A DNA stretch of 64,000 bases from the NCBI GenBank assembly GCA_046348585.1, contig JAXMDZ010000013.1, positions 1 through 64,000 of the forward strand, read 5' to 3'. The notes beneath the pieces were generated by a model. That model was not told where the DNA came from. It did not search any database and saw only the letters and a program-made list of their open reading frames with translations. The stretch comes from JADZAI01 sp046348585 (GTDB taxonomy: Bacteria; Pseudomonadota; Alphaproteobacteria; Micropepsales; Micropepsaceae). The translations under genes were made by a program, and so were the position numbers. The number at the start of each line of letters is the position of its first letter. Positions within the stretch are counted from its first letter, which is position 1. Positions 1-7,899 of this stretch are shown in pieces.

Positions 1-568
1 CATGCGCGACAAGATGCGCCCCGCCGGCTCCGCCGAGGAAGCCCGCCCCGCCCCGCCGGGCCGCCCGCCCGGCGTCCCGGCCGGTTCGGTCAAGCTGAAG
101 CGCGTCGTCATCGGCCTGCCGCCCAACATGTCGAAGGCCGACGAGCAGCGCGTGCTCCAGGCCGCGGCCGGTCTGCGCGAACAGATCAAGGGCTGCCAGG
201 GCCTCGAACAGTTCGCGGGCCAGCTTCAGGGCGTCGCCGTGGTCGATCTGCCGGTGCTGCCCATGAGCGACCTCGCGCCGGAAGTGCGCCAGGTGATCCA
301 GGGCCTCAACCCCTCCGACGTGTCGCCGCCCTATTTCAGCAAGGAAGGCGACATGAACCTGATGAACATGCTCGTCGTCTGCGGCGACCGCCCGCGCGTC
401 GACTACGTGGCGACCCGCGCCTTCGAGATGCCGACCCGCGAGGAAGTCGGCAACCGCATGTTCAACCAGGAACTGACGGTCATGGCCCGCCGCTACATGC
501 GCGATTTGCGCCGCGACGCCTCCATCGAAATCCGCGACGCGGCGGTCCTGAACACCGTCTCGAACTGA
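1..568 (+). CDS. surA: SurA-like periplasmic peptidyl-prolyl isomerase, 3' part only
   Basis: This is the C-terminal part of a gene that begins before the window; the reading frame is open to the first base. The visible ~188 residues start with a Pro/Gly/Ala-rich stretch and continue into a parvulin-like fold (KLKRVVIGLP near residue 31, then a G-L-x-x-x-D-V-S-P-P-Y-F turn near 102 and a hydrophobic strand ending in VCGDR). SurA is a periplasmic chaperone and prolyl isomerase that escorts outer-membrane beta-barrels to the BAM complex. The assignment rests mainly on position: surA-pdxA-rsmA is a conserved gene order, and pdxA starts one base after this stop codon. The isomerase domain is divergent, so another PpiC-type protein cannot be excluded from this fragment. 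Confidence 0.72.
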   Translation, partial: MRDKMRPAGSAEEARPAPPGRPPGVPAGSVKLKRVVIGLPPNMSKADEQRVLQAAAGLREQIKGCQGLEQFAGQLQGVAVVDLPVLPMSDLAPEVRQVIQGLNPSDVSPPYFSKEGDMNLMNMLVVCGDRPRVDYVATRAFEMPTREEVGNRMFNQELTVMARRYMRDLRRDASIEIRDAAVLNTVSN

Positions 569-569
569 T

Positions 570-1451
570 ATGGCCGGGCCGCGCCCGATCGCTCTGACGA
601 TGGGCGATCCGGCCGGCATCGGGCCGGAGATCGCCGCGCACGCCATGGCGGCGCTCGAAGGGCGCATCAAGGTGCGCTACGTCGCCAGCCGCGCGGCGAT
701 GGCCGCCGCGATCCCCGGCCGGCCTGAAACGACGGACCCTCAGGCGGTCATCGACTCCATCTCCCGGGCCGTCGAACTCGTCCGCTCGGGCGAGTGCGCG
801 GCGGTCGTCACCTGCCCCATCGCCAAGAAGACGCTGACCGATGCGGGCTTCGCCTTTCCCGGCCACACCGAATACCTCGCCCATCTGACCGGCGCGCCGC
901 ATCCGGTGATGATGCTGGCGGTCGAGGGCCTGCGCGTGGTGCCGGTGACCGTCCACCTGCCGCTCTCGAAAGTGCCCACGGCGCTCAGCGAAGCCCTCAT
1001 CGTCGAAACCGGGCGGATCGTCGCGGCGGCGCTCAAGCGCGATTTCGGCATCGCCGCACCGCGCCTCGCGGTCGCCGGACTCAATCCGCACGCCGGCGAA
1101 GGCGGCACGATGGGGACCGAGGAAGCCGCGATCGTCGCCCCCGCCATCGCCCGCCTCCAGGCGGAAGGGATCGCCGTCACCGGACCGCATCCGGCCGACA
1201 CGCTGTTCCACGCCGCCGCCCGCGCCCGCTACGACGCGGCGCTCTGCATGTATCACGACCAGGCGCTGATCCCGCTCAAGACCATCGACTTCGAGCGCGG
1301 CGTCAACGTGACGCTCGGCCTGCCGATCGTGCGCACCTCGCCCGACCACGGCACCGCGTTCGACATCGCGGGCAAGGGGATCGCCAGCCCGTCGAGCCTC
1401 ATCGCCGCCATCGAGCTCGCCGCCGCCATGGCCGCCGCGCGGACCCCATGA
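570..1451 (+). CDS. pdxA: 4-hydroxythreonine-4-phosphate dehydrogenase PdxA
   Basis: PdxA oxidises 4-phosphohydroxy-L-threonine in the DXP-dependent pathway to pyridoxal phosphate; it is a cytoplasmic metal- and NAD-dependent homodimer. The 293-residue product opens with the family signature TMGDPAGIGPE and carries GHTEYLAHL, GLNPHAGEGG, MYHDQALIPLK and a C-terminal TSPDHGTAFDIAGKG, which include the metal-binding histidines. It is about 35 residues shorter than the E. coli enzyme; the missing part is the variable stretch after the N-terminal motif, not the active site. The ATG lies one base after the surA stop, and the gene overlaps rsmA by four bases (ATGA), which points to translational coupling. 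Confidence 0.95.
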   Translation: MAGPRPIALTMGDPAGIGPEIAAHAMAALEGRIKVRYVASRAAMAAAIPGRPETTDPQAVIDSISRAVELVRSGECAAVVTCPIAKKTLTDAGFAFPGHTEYLAHLTGAPHPVMMLAVEGLRVVPVTVHLPLSKVPTALSEALIVETGRIVAAALKRDFGIAAPRLAVAGLNPHAGEGGTMGTEEAAIVAPAIARLQAEGIAVTGPHPADTLFHAAARARYDAALCMYHDQALIPLKTIDFERGVNVTLGLPIVRTSPDHGTAFDIAGKGIASPSSLIAAIELAAAMAAARTP

Positions 1452-2296
1452 GCGGGCTCGACGCGCTGCCGCCGCTGCGCGAGGTGATCGGCGCGCAGAA
1501 CCTCACCGCGAAGAAGTCGCTCGGGCAGAACTTCCTGCTCGATCTCAACCTCACCGGGCGCATCGCCCGCGAGGCCGGGCCGCTCGCCGGGCGCGACGTG
1601 CTGGAGATCGGCCCCGGTCCCGGCGGCCTCACCCGCGCGCTGCTGGCCGAGGGCGCGGCCCACGTCCTCGCCATCGAGCGCGACGACCGCTTCCTGCCCG
1701 CCCTTGCGGACATCAATGCGGCGAGCGGCGGGCGGCTGATCGTCGAACCGGCCGACGCGCTCGCCGCCGACGAGCCCGCCCTCCTCGCCCGCCACGGCCT
1801 GACGCCGCCCGTCACGATCGTCGCGAACCTGCCCTACAATGTCGGCACCGCGCTGCTGGTGAAGTGGCTGACCGAGCCGCACTGGCCCGCCTGGTTCTCC
1901 TCGATGACGCTGATGTTCCAGCGCGAGGTGGCGGAGCGCATCGTCGCAGGTCCAGGGGCCGATTTCGGGCGGCTCTCGGTGCTCGCCCAGTGGCGCACCC
2001 GGCCGCGCATCCTCTTCGACGTCAACCCGCGCGCCTTCCTGCCGCCGCCCAGCATCGTCTCGTCGGTGGTGCGGCTCGACGTCATCCCCGATCCCGCCCC
2101 TGCCCCGGTCAAGGCGCTGGAGGCGGTCACCGCCGCCGCCTTCGGCCAGCGCCGCAAGATGCTGCGGGCCAGCCTCAAGACGCTCGGCCGCGACCCGCTG
2201 CCGATCCTCGCCGCCTGCGGCATCGAGCCGACGCTGCGCGCCGAACAGCTCCCGGTCGAAGGCTTCCTCGCCCTCGCCAACGCCTATGCGGCCTGA
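1448..2296 (+). CDS. rsmA: 16S rRNA adenine dimethyltransferase RsmA (KsgA)
   Basis: RsmA dimethylates two adjacent adenines in the 3' terminal helix of 16S rRNA during small-subunit maturation, using S-adenosylmethionine. The 282-residue protein has the N-terminal family motif KKSLGQNFLLD, the SAM-binding loop LEIGPGPGGLT and the catalytic NLPYNVGT motif, then the C-terminal substrate domain with FGQRRKMLRASLK. The start was chosen at 1448, where ATG overlaps the pdxA stop; the frame stays open far upstream, but that extension is low-complexity Arg-rich sequence over pdxA and is not coding. It is the last gene of the surA-pdxA-rsmA unit; an 88-base gap follows. Confidence 0.96.
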   Translation: MSGLDALPPLREVIGAQNLTAKKSLGQNFLLDLNLTGRIAREAGPLAGRDVLEIGPGPGGLTRALLAEGAAHVLAIERDDRFLPALADINAASGGRLIVEPADALAADEPALLARHGLTPPVTIVANLPYNVGTALLVKWLTEPHWPAWFSSMTLMFQREVAERIVAGPGADFGRLSVLAQWRTRPRILFDVNPRAFLPPPSIVSSVVRLDVIPDPAPAPVKALEAVTAAAFGQRRKMLRASLKTLGRDPLPILAACGIEPTLRAEQLPVEGFLALANAYAA

Positions 2297-2384
2297 AGCC
2301 GCCGCTGACGCTGCGTCGGCTTGACGGCCCCTCTCCGCCCCATCACTTTGCCGCCGACAAAAAGTCAGGAAACGGAGCGCCCCC

Positions 2385-3437
2385 ATGTTTTGCGAAGCCA
2401 TCGTCGCCTATGGCGAAAAGCTGGAGCGCGTCGAACTGGAAACCCCCGTGCCGCAGGGCGGCGAGGTTCTGGTCCAGGTGACCGAGTGCGGCGTCTGCCA
2501 CAGCGACGTGCACATCCATGACGGCTATTTCGGCCTCGGGGGCGAGGCCAAGCTCGACGTCCGCGCCGGCCGCAAGCTGCCCTTCGCGCTCGGGCATGAG
2601 ATCGGCGGCCGCGTCGTCGCCGTCGGGCCGGACGTCAAGGGCGTGAAGATCGGCGATCGCCGCGTCGTCTATCCCTGGATCGGCTGCGGCGACTGCCCGG
2701 CCTGCGCCCGCGACGAGGAGCAGCTCTGCAACAAGCCGCGCAATCTCGGCATCCAGGTGAACGGCGGCTATGCCAGCCACGTCCTCGTGCCGGACGCGAA
2801 ATACCTGATCGACTTCGGCAACGCCGATCCCGCCCTCGCCGCCGCCTATATGTGCTCGGGCCTCACCGCGTTCGGCGCGATGAAGAAGCTCGGTGCGGTC
2901 GGCAAGCAGGACCCCATCGTCATCGTCGGCCTCGGCGGCGTCGGCATGATGGGGCTTCAGTTCGCCCGCGCCATGTTCGACGCGCCGATCATCGGCGTCG
3001 ACGTCGACCAGACCAAGCTCGACGCGGCGCTGAAGGCCGGGGCCAGCTCGGTCGTCAATTCGCGCGAGGACGGCGCGCTGAAGAAGCTGCTCGGCGCGAC
3101 CGGCGGCGCCTATGCCGCCATCGACTTCGTCGGCTCGGAGGCCTCCTTCGCCTTCGCGCAGGGCTCGGTGCGCAAGGGCGGCAAGGTGGTGGTGGTCGGC
3201 CTCTTCGGCGGCGCGTTCTCGATGCCGATCCCGATGCTGCCGATGCGCGCCATCTCGATCGGCGGCTCCTATGTCGGCTCGCTGCCCGAGACGTTGGAGA
3301 TGATGGCGCTGGTGAAAGCCGGCAAGATCGACCCGATCCCGGTCACCCGCCGCAAGCTCGCCGCGGCCACCGCCACGCTCGACGACCTGCGCCACGGCAC
3401 GATCGTCGGCCGCGTCGTCCTCGACCCCGCGCTCTAG
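2385..3437 (+). CDS. Zinc-dependent alcohol dehydrogenase (MDR family)
   Basis: This is a 350-residue medium-chain dehydrogenase that should oxidise an alcohol to an aldehyde or ketone with NAD(P). The catalytic zinc ligands are visible in ECGVCHSDVH near residue 35 and GHEIGG near 69. The structural-zinc lobe is complete (GCGDCPACARDEEQLC, about residues 97-112). The Rossmann fold follows with VGLGGVGMMG near 182 and an acidic residue at the end of the next strand (IGVDVD), which favours NAD over NADP. GGAG-like bases stand 8-10 nt before the ATG. It is monocistronic, followed by a dispersed repeat. The substrate cannot be read from the sequence. Confidence 0.9.
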   Translation: MFCEAIVAYGEKLERVELETPVPQGGEVLVQVTECGVCHSDVHIHDGYFGLGGEAKLDVRAGRKLPFALGHEIGGRVVAVGPDVKGVKIGDRRVVYPWIGCGDCPACARDEEQLCNKPRNLGIQVNGGYASHVLVPDAKYLIDFGNADPALAAAYMCSGLTAFGAMKKLGAVGKQDPIVIVGLGGVGMMGLQFARAMFDAPIIGVDVDQTKLDAALKAGASSVVNSREDGALKKLLGATGGAYAAIDFVGSEASFAFAQGSVRKGGKVVVVGLFGGAFSMPIPMLPMRAISIGGSYVGSLPETLEMMALVKAGKIDPIPVTRRKLAAATATLDDLRHGTIVGRVVLDPAL

Positions 3438-3471
3438 ATCGTCTCTCGGCCGGAAGCTCGGAAAAATCCCA

Positions 3472-3551
3472 TCCTCATGGCCGGGCCTGACCCGGCCATC
3501 CAGCATCGCGCCCACCGCGCCGGATGGCCGCCTCAAGGGCGGCCATGAGGA
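3472..3551. repeat. Dispersed palindromic repeat, family A
   Basis: The core ATGGCCGGG-CCTGA-CCCGGCCAT is an inverted repeat, followed about 20 bases later by a second arm pair GGATGGCCGCC...GGGCGGCCATGAGGA. Similar copies lie at 10331-10412 and, partially and in inverted order, at 49986-50018. All sit just downstream of genes, so they could act as transcript ends or be short non-autonomous mobile elements. Confidence 0.75.
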
Positions 3552-3585
3552 ACAGGAGCGCGATCCTCTACGGAGTCAGATCGCC

Positions 3586-4395
3586 CTAAAGGCGGAACAC
3601 CCGGCGCGCATTCCCCTCCAGGAACGCCGCCGTCTGCGCATCGCTAAGGCCCAGCCCGCCAAGACCCGCCAGGCACCGCGCCGGCGAGAGCATCGGCGCG
3701 TTGGTGCCGAACATGACCCGCGACTGGCCGATCCCCTTCATCCAGTCCACGAAGGCGGGCGGCAGGCGGTGCAGCGCATAGGCCGAGGTGTCGACGTGGA
3801 AGTTGGGGAACTTCACCGTCATCGTGGTCAGCTCGTCCAGCCACGGAAACCCGACATGGCCGCCGACCACGACCAGCTCGGGAAACTCCAGCATGACCTC
3901 CTCCAGATAGGGGATCATGCGCCCGGTCTCCGAACGCCGCAGCGGTCCGGTATGGCCGATCTGCGTGCAGAACGGCACGCCCGCGTCGATGCAGGCGGCA
4001 TAGACCGGATAATAGCGCCGGTCGTTCGGCGGCAGGCCCCACAGCCAGGGCACCACGCGCACGCCGACGAAGCGCCGCCCGTCCACCACCCGGCGGACGG
4101 TGCGCACCGCCTCCATCGGCCGGTCGAGATCGACCGAGGCGAGACCGCGCAGCCGCTCCGGGGCCTCGGCGATCTGCGCCGCCACCTGCTCGTTGGAGAT
4201 CAGTGCGCCCTCCGGCCCGTGCCAGGCAGAGAGGATGGTGATCTCCACCCCCGCCTCGTCCATCGCCGCCAGCGTCGAGGCGACGCTGGGCAGCGCGCCC
4301 GCCGCGCGGTTCGTCCAGCGCAGCAGCGTCTCCATCCAGGGCCGCGCGGCCATTTCCGGCGTGGTGATCTGCGCCCAGACGTCGATCGCCCCCAT
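3586..4395 (-). CDS. Amidohydrolase-2 family protein, metal-site variant
   Basis: The 269-residue product looks like a TIM-barrel amidohydrolase of the decarboxylase/lactonase-like branch. Visible family features are a His in CTQIGHTG, VVVGGHVGFPW, and a C-terminal MFGTNAP segment where a catalytic Asp is common (GTDxP); here that Asp is replaced by Asn. The N-terminal His-x-His metal motif is also replaced, by AIDVWAQIT. Enzyme activity is therefore uncertain; a reduced metal site or a non-catalytic role are both possible. The start is placed at 4395 because GGAGG stands five bases before that ATG; an ATG at 4407 in the same frame would overlap the ribosome site. A strong palindrome (4402-4433) covers the translation start region. 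Confidence 0.75.
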   Translation of the reverse strand: MGAIDVWAQITTPEMAARPWMETLLRWTNRAAGALPSVASTLAAMDEAGVEITILSAWHGPEGALISNEQVAAQIAEAPERLRGLASVDLDRPMEAVRTVRRVVDGRRFVGVRVVPWLWGLPPNDRRYYPVYAACIDAGVPFCTQIGHTGPLRRSETGRMIPYLEEVMLEFPELVVVGGHVGFPWLDELTTMTVKFPNFHVDTSAYALHRLPPAFVDWMKGIGQSRVMFGTNAPMLSPARCLAGLGGLGLSDAQTAAFLEGNARRVFRL

Positions 4396-4401
4396 GGCGT
4401 C

Positions 4402-4433
4402 CTCCATATACTTTACTAATAAAGTATATGGAG
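4402..4433. promoter_or_regulatory. Operator-like 32-bp palindrome before the amidohydrolase gene
   Basis: Two perfect 14-base arms, CTCCATATACTTTA and TAAAGTATATGGAG, are separated by CTAA. The element is far more AT-rich than its surroundings. On the minus strand it contains TATACT, a possible -10 box, and its distal arm supplies the GGAGG ribosome-binding site. A repressor bound here would block both promoter and leader. No regulator gene is adjacent. Confidence 0.7.
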
Positions 4434-4470
4434 CGTCCCCGATCCCGTCAATCGCGGCGGGTTTCGGAGA

Positions 4471-5217
4471 TCAGCAACCTGCGGGGTCGAGCCACCAGCC
4501 GAGCAGCTTGCCGTCGGCGTCCTTCACCTCGGGAGCGTCGTAGCATTCGCCGCCGGGGTTCTTGCCCGGACCGCGCACGAAGATTTCCGCGTTCGTCCCG
4601 GCGGGCTGCTCGCTTTCGGGCGGATAGGGCGAAACCGCCGCCTGGCCCGCGGTCACGACGCAGCCCAGCAGCGGCTCCTCGTCGCTCCCGGCGAGCAGGG
4701 CGAAGCCGGCATTGGGCGCGGTCACGGCCGCATAGACGACCGGCGGCTGCCCGCCCGAAGCCTTCAGGCAGGCGTCGATGACCGGCATGGCCGCGAGAAT
4801 GTCCTCGCCCCACGGCCGATAGGCGCAGCCCTTCAGGGCGCTGCCGTCCTTGCCGGTCAGCCCCACCTCGACGCTGTAGGGATAGGTGGTGTCGCTCATG
4901 CCGTCCGAGCATTCCCCGGCCGAGACCGTCACGGTCAGCGGACCCGAAGTCCAGACATGCGCGTCCGCCCCGGCCTGTGCGGTGTATTCGACCTTGTATT
5001 CGGTGACCTTGTCGCCCTCGTCGCCCGGCTCGGTGAGGGTGATGGCCGCGCCGTCGATCTCGATGCCCCAGAACGGCTCGGTGCCGACGCCCCTGAGCCT
5101 GCCCTTCGCCGCCTCTTCCAGCTTCATCGCGGGCGGCCAGGGATGGGCGGGCGCGGCCTCGGCAGGCGTCGCGGACACGACGACGGAGGACATCACGAAC
5201 ACGAGCAACATGGCCAA
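4471..5217 (-). CDS. Secreted COG3650-like protein of unknown function
   Basis: The 248-residue product begins with a signal peptide (hydrophobic MAMLLVFVMSSVVVSA, likely cut after AEA). The mature part starts with RGVGTEPFWGIEIDG and contains VTVSAGECSDGMSDTTYPYS and LKGCAYRPWG, which match the domain I know as COG3650, often found in small envelope lipoproteins next to META/HslJ-type domains. There is no lipobox, so the protein is probably soluble in the periplasm. The second half has several Cys residues (CLKAS, GCVV, ECYD, PAGC) that could form disulfides. It has no obvious operon partner; gmk starts a separate minus-strand cluster upstream. Function is unknown. Confidence 0.75.
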   Translation of the reverse strand: MAMLLVFVMSSVVVSATPAEAAPAHPWPPAMKLEEAAKGRLRGVGTEPFWGIEIDGAAITLTEPGDEGDKVTEYKVEYTAQAGADAHVWTSGPLTVTVSAGECSDGMSDTTYPYSVEVGLTGKDGSALKGCAYRPWGEDILAAMPVIDACLKASGGQPPVVYAAVTAPNAGFALLAGSDEEPLLGCVVTAGQAAVSPYPPESEQPAGTNAEIFVRGPGKNPGGECYDAPEVKDADGKLLGWWLDPAGC

Positions 5218-5293
5218 TCTCCTCTTTGGAGACCATCATACCGGCAGGCCGCGCCGCCGGGGCTGCGACTCCTTGGCCGCGCGGCCGCCGCCT

Positions 5294-5926
5294 TCAGAAC
5301 TCCGCCATCATCTTCTGCACGAACGGCACCAGCCCCGGCTGGCGGTGGCGGCGCAGCCGCTCGGCGGCGATGATCTCGCGCGCTTCCTGAAGCGCCCGCT
5401 CCAGGAAATCGTTGACGATGACGTAGTCGTATTCGGCCCAGTGGCTGATCTCGTCATTGGCCTCGGCCATGCGGCGCGCGACGGTCGCCTCGTCGTCCTG
5501 GGCGCGGCGGCGCAGGCGCTCTTCCAGGTGCGACTTCGAGGGCGGCAGGATGAAGATCGACACCACGTCGTCCGGCATCCGGGCGCGGATCTGCTGCGCC
5601 CCCTTCCAGTCGATGTCGAACAGGATGTCGTGACCCTCGGCCAGCGACTCATCCACATAGTCGCGCGGCGTGCCGTAGGATTTCCCGAACACCCCGGCGT
5701 GCTCCAGAAACCCGTCCGCCGCGACCTTGGCGTCGAAGGTCGGCTGATCGACGAAGGTGTAGTCCTGCCCGTCGATCTCGCCCGGCCGGATCGGCCGCGT
5801 CGTCCATGAAACCGACAGGCGCAGCTGATCGTCCAGGCCCAGAAGGCGGCGGGTGATGGAGGTCTTTCCCGCGCCGCTGGGCGAAGAAAAGCAGATCAGC
5901 ATGGGGCGGCGTTCGATGGTCAGCAT
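5294..5926 (-). CDS. gmk: Guanylate kinase
   Basis: Guanylate kinase phosphorylates GMP to GDP in the cytoplasm. The 210-residue product has the P-loop FSSPSGAGKTSI at the N terminus, the GMP-binding SVSWTTRPIRPGEIDGQDY segment and the FDIDWKGAQQI motif, followed by the lid region ERLRRRAQDD. Length and motifs are normal for the family. It is the last gene of a minus-strand series fabD-fabG-acpP-fabF-mltG-yicC-gmk and starts nine bases after the yicC stop. Confidence 0.96.
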   Translation of the reverse strand: MLTIERRPMLICFSSPSGAGKTSITRRLLGLDDQLRLSVSWTTRPIRPGEIDGQDYTFVDQPTFDAKVAADGFLEHAGVFGKSYGTPRDYVDESLAEGHDILFDIDWKGAQQIRARMPDDVVSIFILPPSKSHLEERLRRRAQDDEATVARRMAEANDEISHWAEYDYVIVNDFLERALQEAREIIAAERLRRHRQPGLVPFVQKMMAEF

Positions 5927-5935
5927 GGAATCCCG

Positions 5936-6817
5936 TTACTCGACGTTCTGAACCTGCTCGCGGAATTGTTCAATCACCGCCTTCAGGTCGAGACCGAGCC
6001 GGGTCAGCTTGATGTCGAACGACTTGGAGCAGAGCGTGTTCGCTTCGCGCGTGAATTCCTGACAGAGAAAATCGAGCCGCCGCCCGGACGGCTCGCCCGA
6101 GGCGAGCAGCTCGCGGGCCTGCGCCACATGGGCGTCGAGCCGGTCGAGTTCCTCGGTCACGTCGGCCTTGGCGGCGAGCAGCGCCGCCTCCAGATGCAGC
6201 CTCTCGGGGCTGAGGGCGGACGAGGCCTCGACGAGCTTCGCCACCTGGTCGGCGAGGCGCTGCTTGACCGCATCGGGGGCGAGGCTGGCGAGGCTGCGCG
6301 CCTCGGCGGCGATGGCTGCGACGCGGCCGAGCTGCGCGGCCAGCACCTCGCCGATGCGCGCGCCCTCCTCGGCCCGCGCCCGCACCAGCGCCTCGATCGC
6401 CTGGAGCAGCGAGTGCAGCAGCGCCGCGTCGCGCGCCTCCATGTCGGCGCTCTCGGCGCGGTCTTCCTCGACCACGCCCTTGATGCGGAACAGCCCGTCG
6501 GCGCTCGGCGGCTGCATCGGCAGCACGTTCTCCATCGCCCGGATGGCTTCCGAAATCGCCAGCAGCGCCTCGCGGTTGATGCGCAGATTGGGCGTCTGCG
6601 CCTGCTCGGCGAGGCTGAGCGAGACCTGCACCGAGCCGCGCTTCAGCTTCGCCTGGATCGCCTGGCGGGCCTGCACCTCCAGCCCGTCGAGCCCCGGCGG
6701 CAGGCGGAAGCGCAGCTCCAGCCCCTTGCCGTTGACGCTCTTCAGCTCCCAGGTCCATTCCAGCGTTCCGTGGACGCCGCGGGCGCGGGCGAAGCCGGTC
6801 ATGCTGACGACGCTCAT
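5936..6817 (-). CDS. yicC: YicC family endoribonuclease
   Basis: The 293-residue product begins MSVVSMTGFARARG and contains KSVNGKGLELRFRLP, both hallmarks of the YicC family, whose E. coli member is an endoribonuclease involved in sRNA turnover. The C terminus has the family's DFLCQEFTREANTLCSKS segment and a final amphipathic helix ending EQVQNVE. The start at 6817 overlaps the mltG stop by four bases. The frame is open further upstream, but that part lies over mltG and is not coding. It is commonly found next to gmk, as here. Confidence 0.93.
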   Translation of the reverse strand: MSVVSMTGFARARGVHGTLEWTWELKSVNGKGLELRFRLPPGLDGLEVQARQAIQAKLKRGSVQVSLSLAEQAQTPNLRINREALLAISEAIRAMENVLPMQPPSADGLFRIKGVVEEDRAESADMEARDAALLHSLLQAIEALVRARAEEGARIGEVLAAQLGRVAAIAAEARSLASLAPDAVKQRLADQVAKLVEASSALSPERLHLEAALLAAKADVTEELDRLDAHVAQARELLASGEPSGRRLDFLCQEFTREANTLCSKSFDIKLTRLGLDLKAVIEQFREQVQNVE

Positions 6818-7893
6818 GGGTTCGCCCCTTCCGCCGCCTTGGCGCGCTCGCGTTCGATCTCGCGCCATCTGGCGACGTTCTTGTTGTGCTCCTCCAGCGT
6901 CGCCGCGAAGGCGTGGCCGCCGGTGCCGTCGGCGACGAAATAGAGATAATCCGTATCCGGAGGATTGATCACGGCCTCCAGCGAGGCGCGGCCGGGATTG
7001 CAGATCGGCCCCGGCGGCAGGCCGTCGATCTGATAGGTATTGTAGGGGTTGGGCTGGTCCAGCTCGCTCTGGCGGATGCCGCGGCCCAGCGGCTCGCCGC
7101 CGGTCAGGCCGTAAATGATGGTCGGATCGGACTGGAGCCGCATCCCCTTGCGCAGCCGGTTGACGAAGACCGAGGCGACCTGCGGACGCTCGGCGGCGAG
7201 GCCCGTCTCCTTCTCGACGATCGAGGCGAGGATGATCGCCTCCTCCAGCGTGTCGTAGGGCAGGTCCGGCTTGCGCTTCGCCCACAGCGCGGCGGCGAGG
7301 TCGGCGTGATCCTTCGCCATGCGGCGCAGCAGGTCGGCGCGGGTCGTGCCGCGCGTGAAGAGATACGTCTCGGGCAGCAGCGTGCCCTCGGCCGGCGCGG
7401 CGCGCACTTCGCCGGTCAGCACCGGATCGGCGGCGACGAGGCGCAGGATCATCTGGCTGGTCAGTCCCTCGGCGGCGGTCAGGCGGTACTGGATCACCTT
7501 GCCCGCGACCATCAGGTCCATGATCTCGGCCATGCTGGCATGGGCCGGGATCGCGTATTCGCCGAATTTCAGCTTGTTGTGGTTCTCGCGGTAGCGCACG
7601 CCCAGTTTGAAGATCGCCGTATCGTCCAGCAGGCCGAGCCCGAACAGATCCTCCGACGAGATCGCCCCGGCGGTCTTCAGCTTGGCGGCGATGGTGTTCA
7701 GCCCGTCGCCGGGATCGAGCATGACGGTCGTCTCGGCGGCGAGCGGCCCCGGCGCGTTGAAGCGCTGCCAGGCCCACCAGGCCGCGCCCCCGGCCGCGAC
7801 GATGGCGAGGATCGCCAGCGAGAACAGCGCGGCGAAGATGCGAAGAAGGACGGATCGCCGCCGGCGAGGCCTGGGCGCGTCTTCGCCGGCCAT
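6814..7893 (-). CDS. mltG: Endolytic murein transglycosylase MltG
   Basis: MltG cleaves nascent peptidoglycan glycan strands and is thought to set their length. The 359-residue product has an Arg-rich cytoplasmic start (RPRRRRS), one membrane anchor at about residues 15-42, a LysM-like region (VMLDPGDGLNTIAAKL) and the catalytic YceG domain. The active-site Glu is expected in ASIVEKETG (Glu227). Other family motifs are MRLQSDPTIIYGL and NPYNTYQIDGLPPGPICNPG. It lies seven bases downstream of fabF and overlaps yicC, so it is probably co-transcribed with the fatty-acid genes. Confidence 0.95.
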   Translation of the reverse strand: MAGEDAPRPRRRRSVLLRIFAALFSLAILAIVAAGGAAWWAWQRFNAPGPLAAETTVMLDPGDGLNTIAAKLKTAGAISSEDLFGLGLLDDTAIFKLGVRYRENHNKLKFGEYAIPAHASMAEIMDLMVAGKVIQYRLTAAEGLTSQMILRLVAADPVLTGEVRAAPAEGTLLPETYLFTRGTTRADLLRRMAKDHADLAAALWAKRKPDLPYDTLEEAIILASIVEKETGLAAERPQVASVFVNRLRKGMRLQSDPTIIYGLTGGEPLGRGIRQSELDQPNPYNTYQIDGLPPGPICNPGRASLEAVINPPDTDYLYFVADGTGGHAFAATLEEHNKNVARWREIERERAKAAEGANP

Positions 7894-7899
7894 GGCGGC

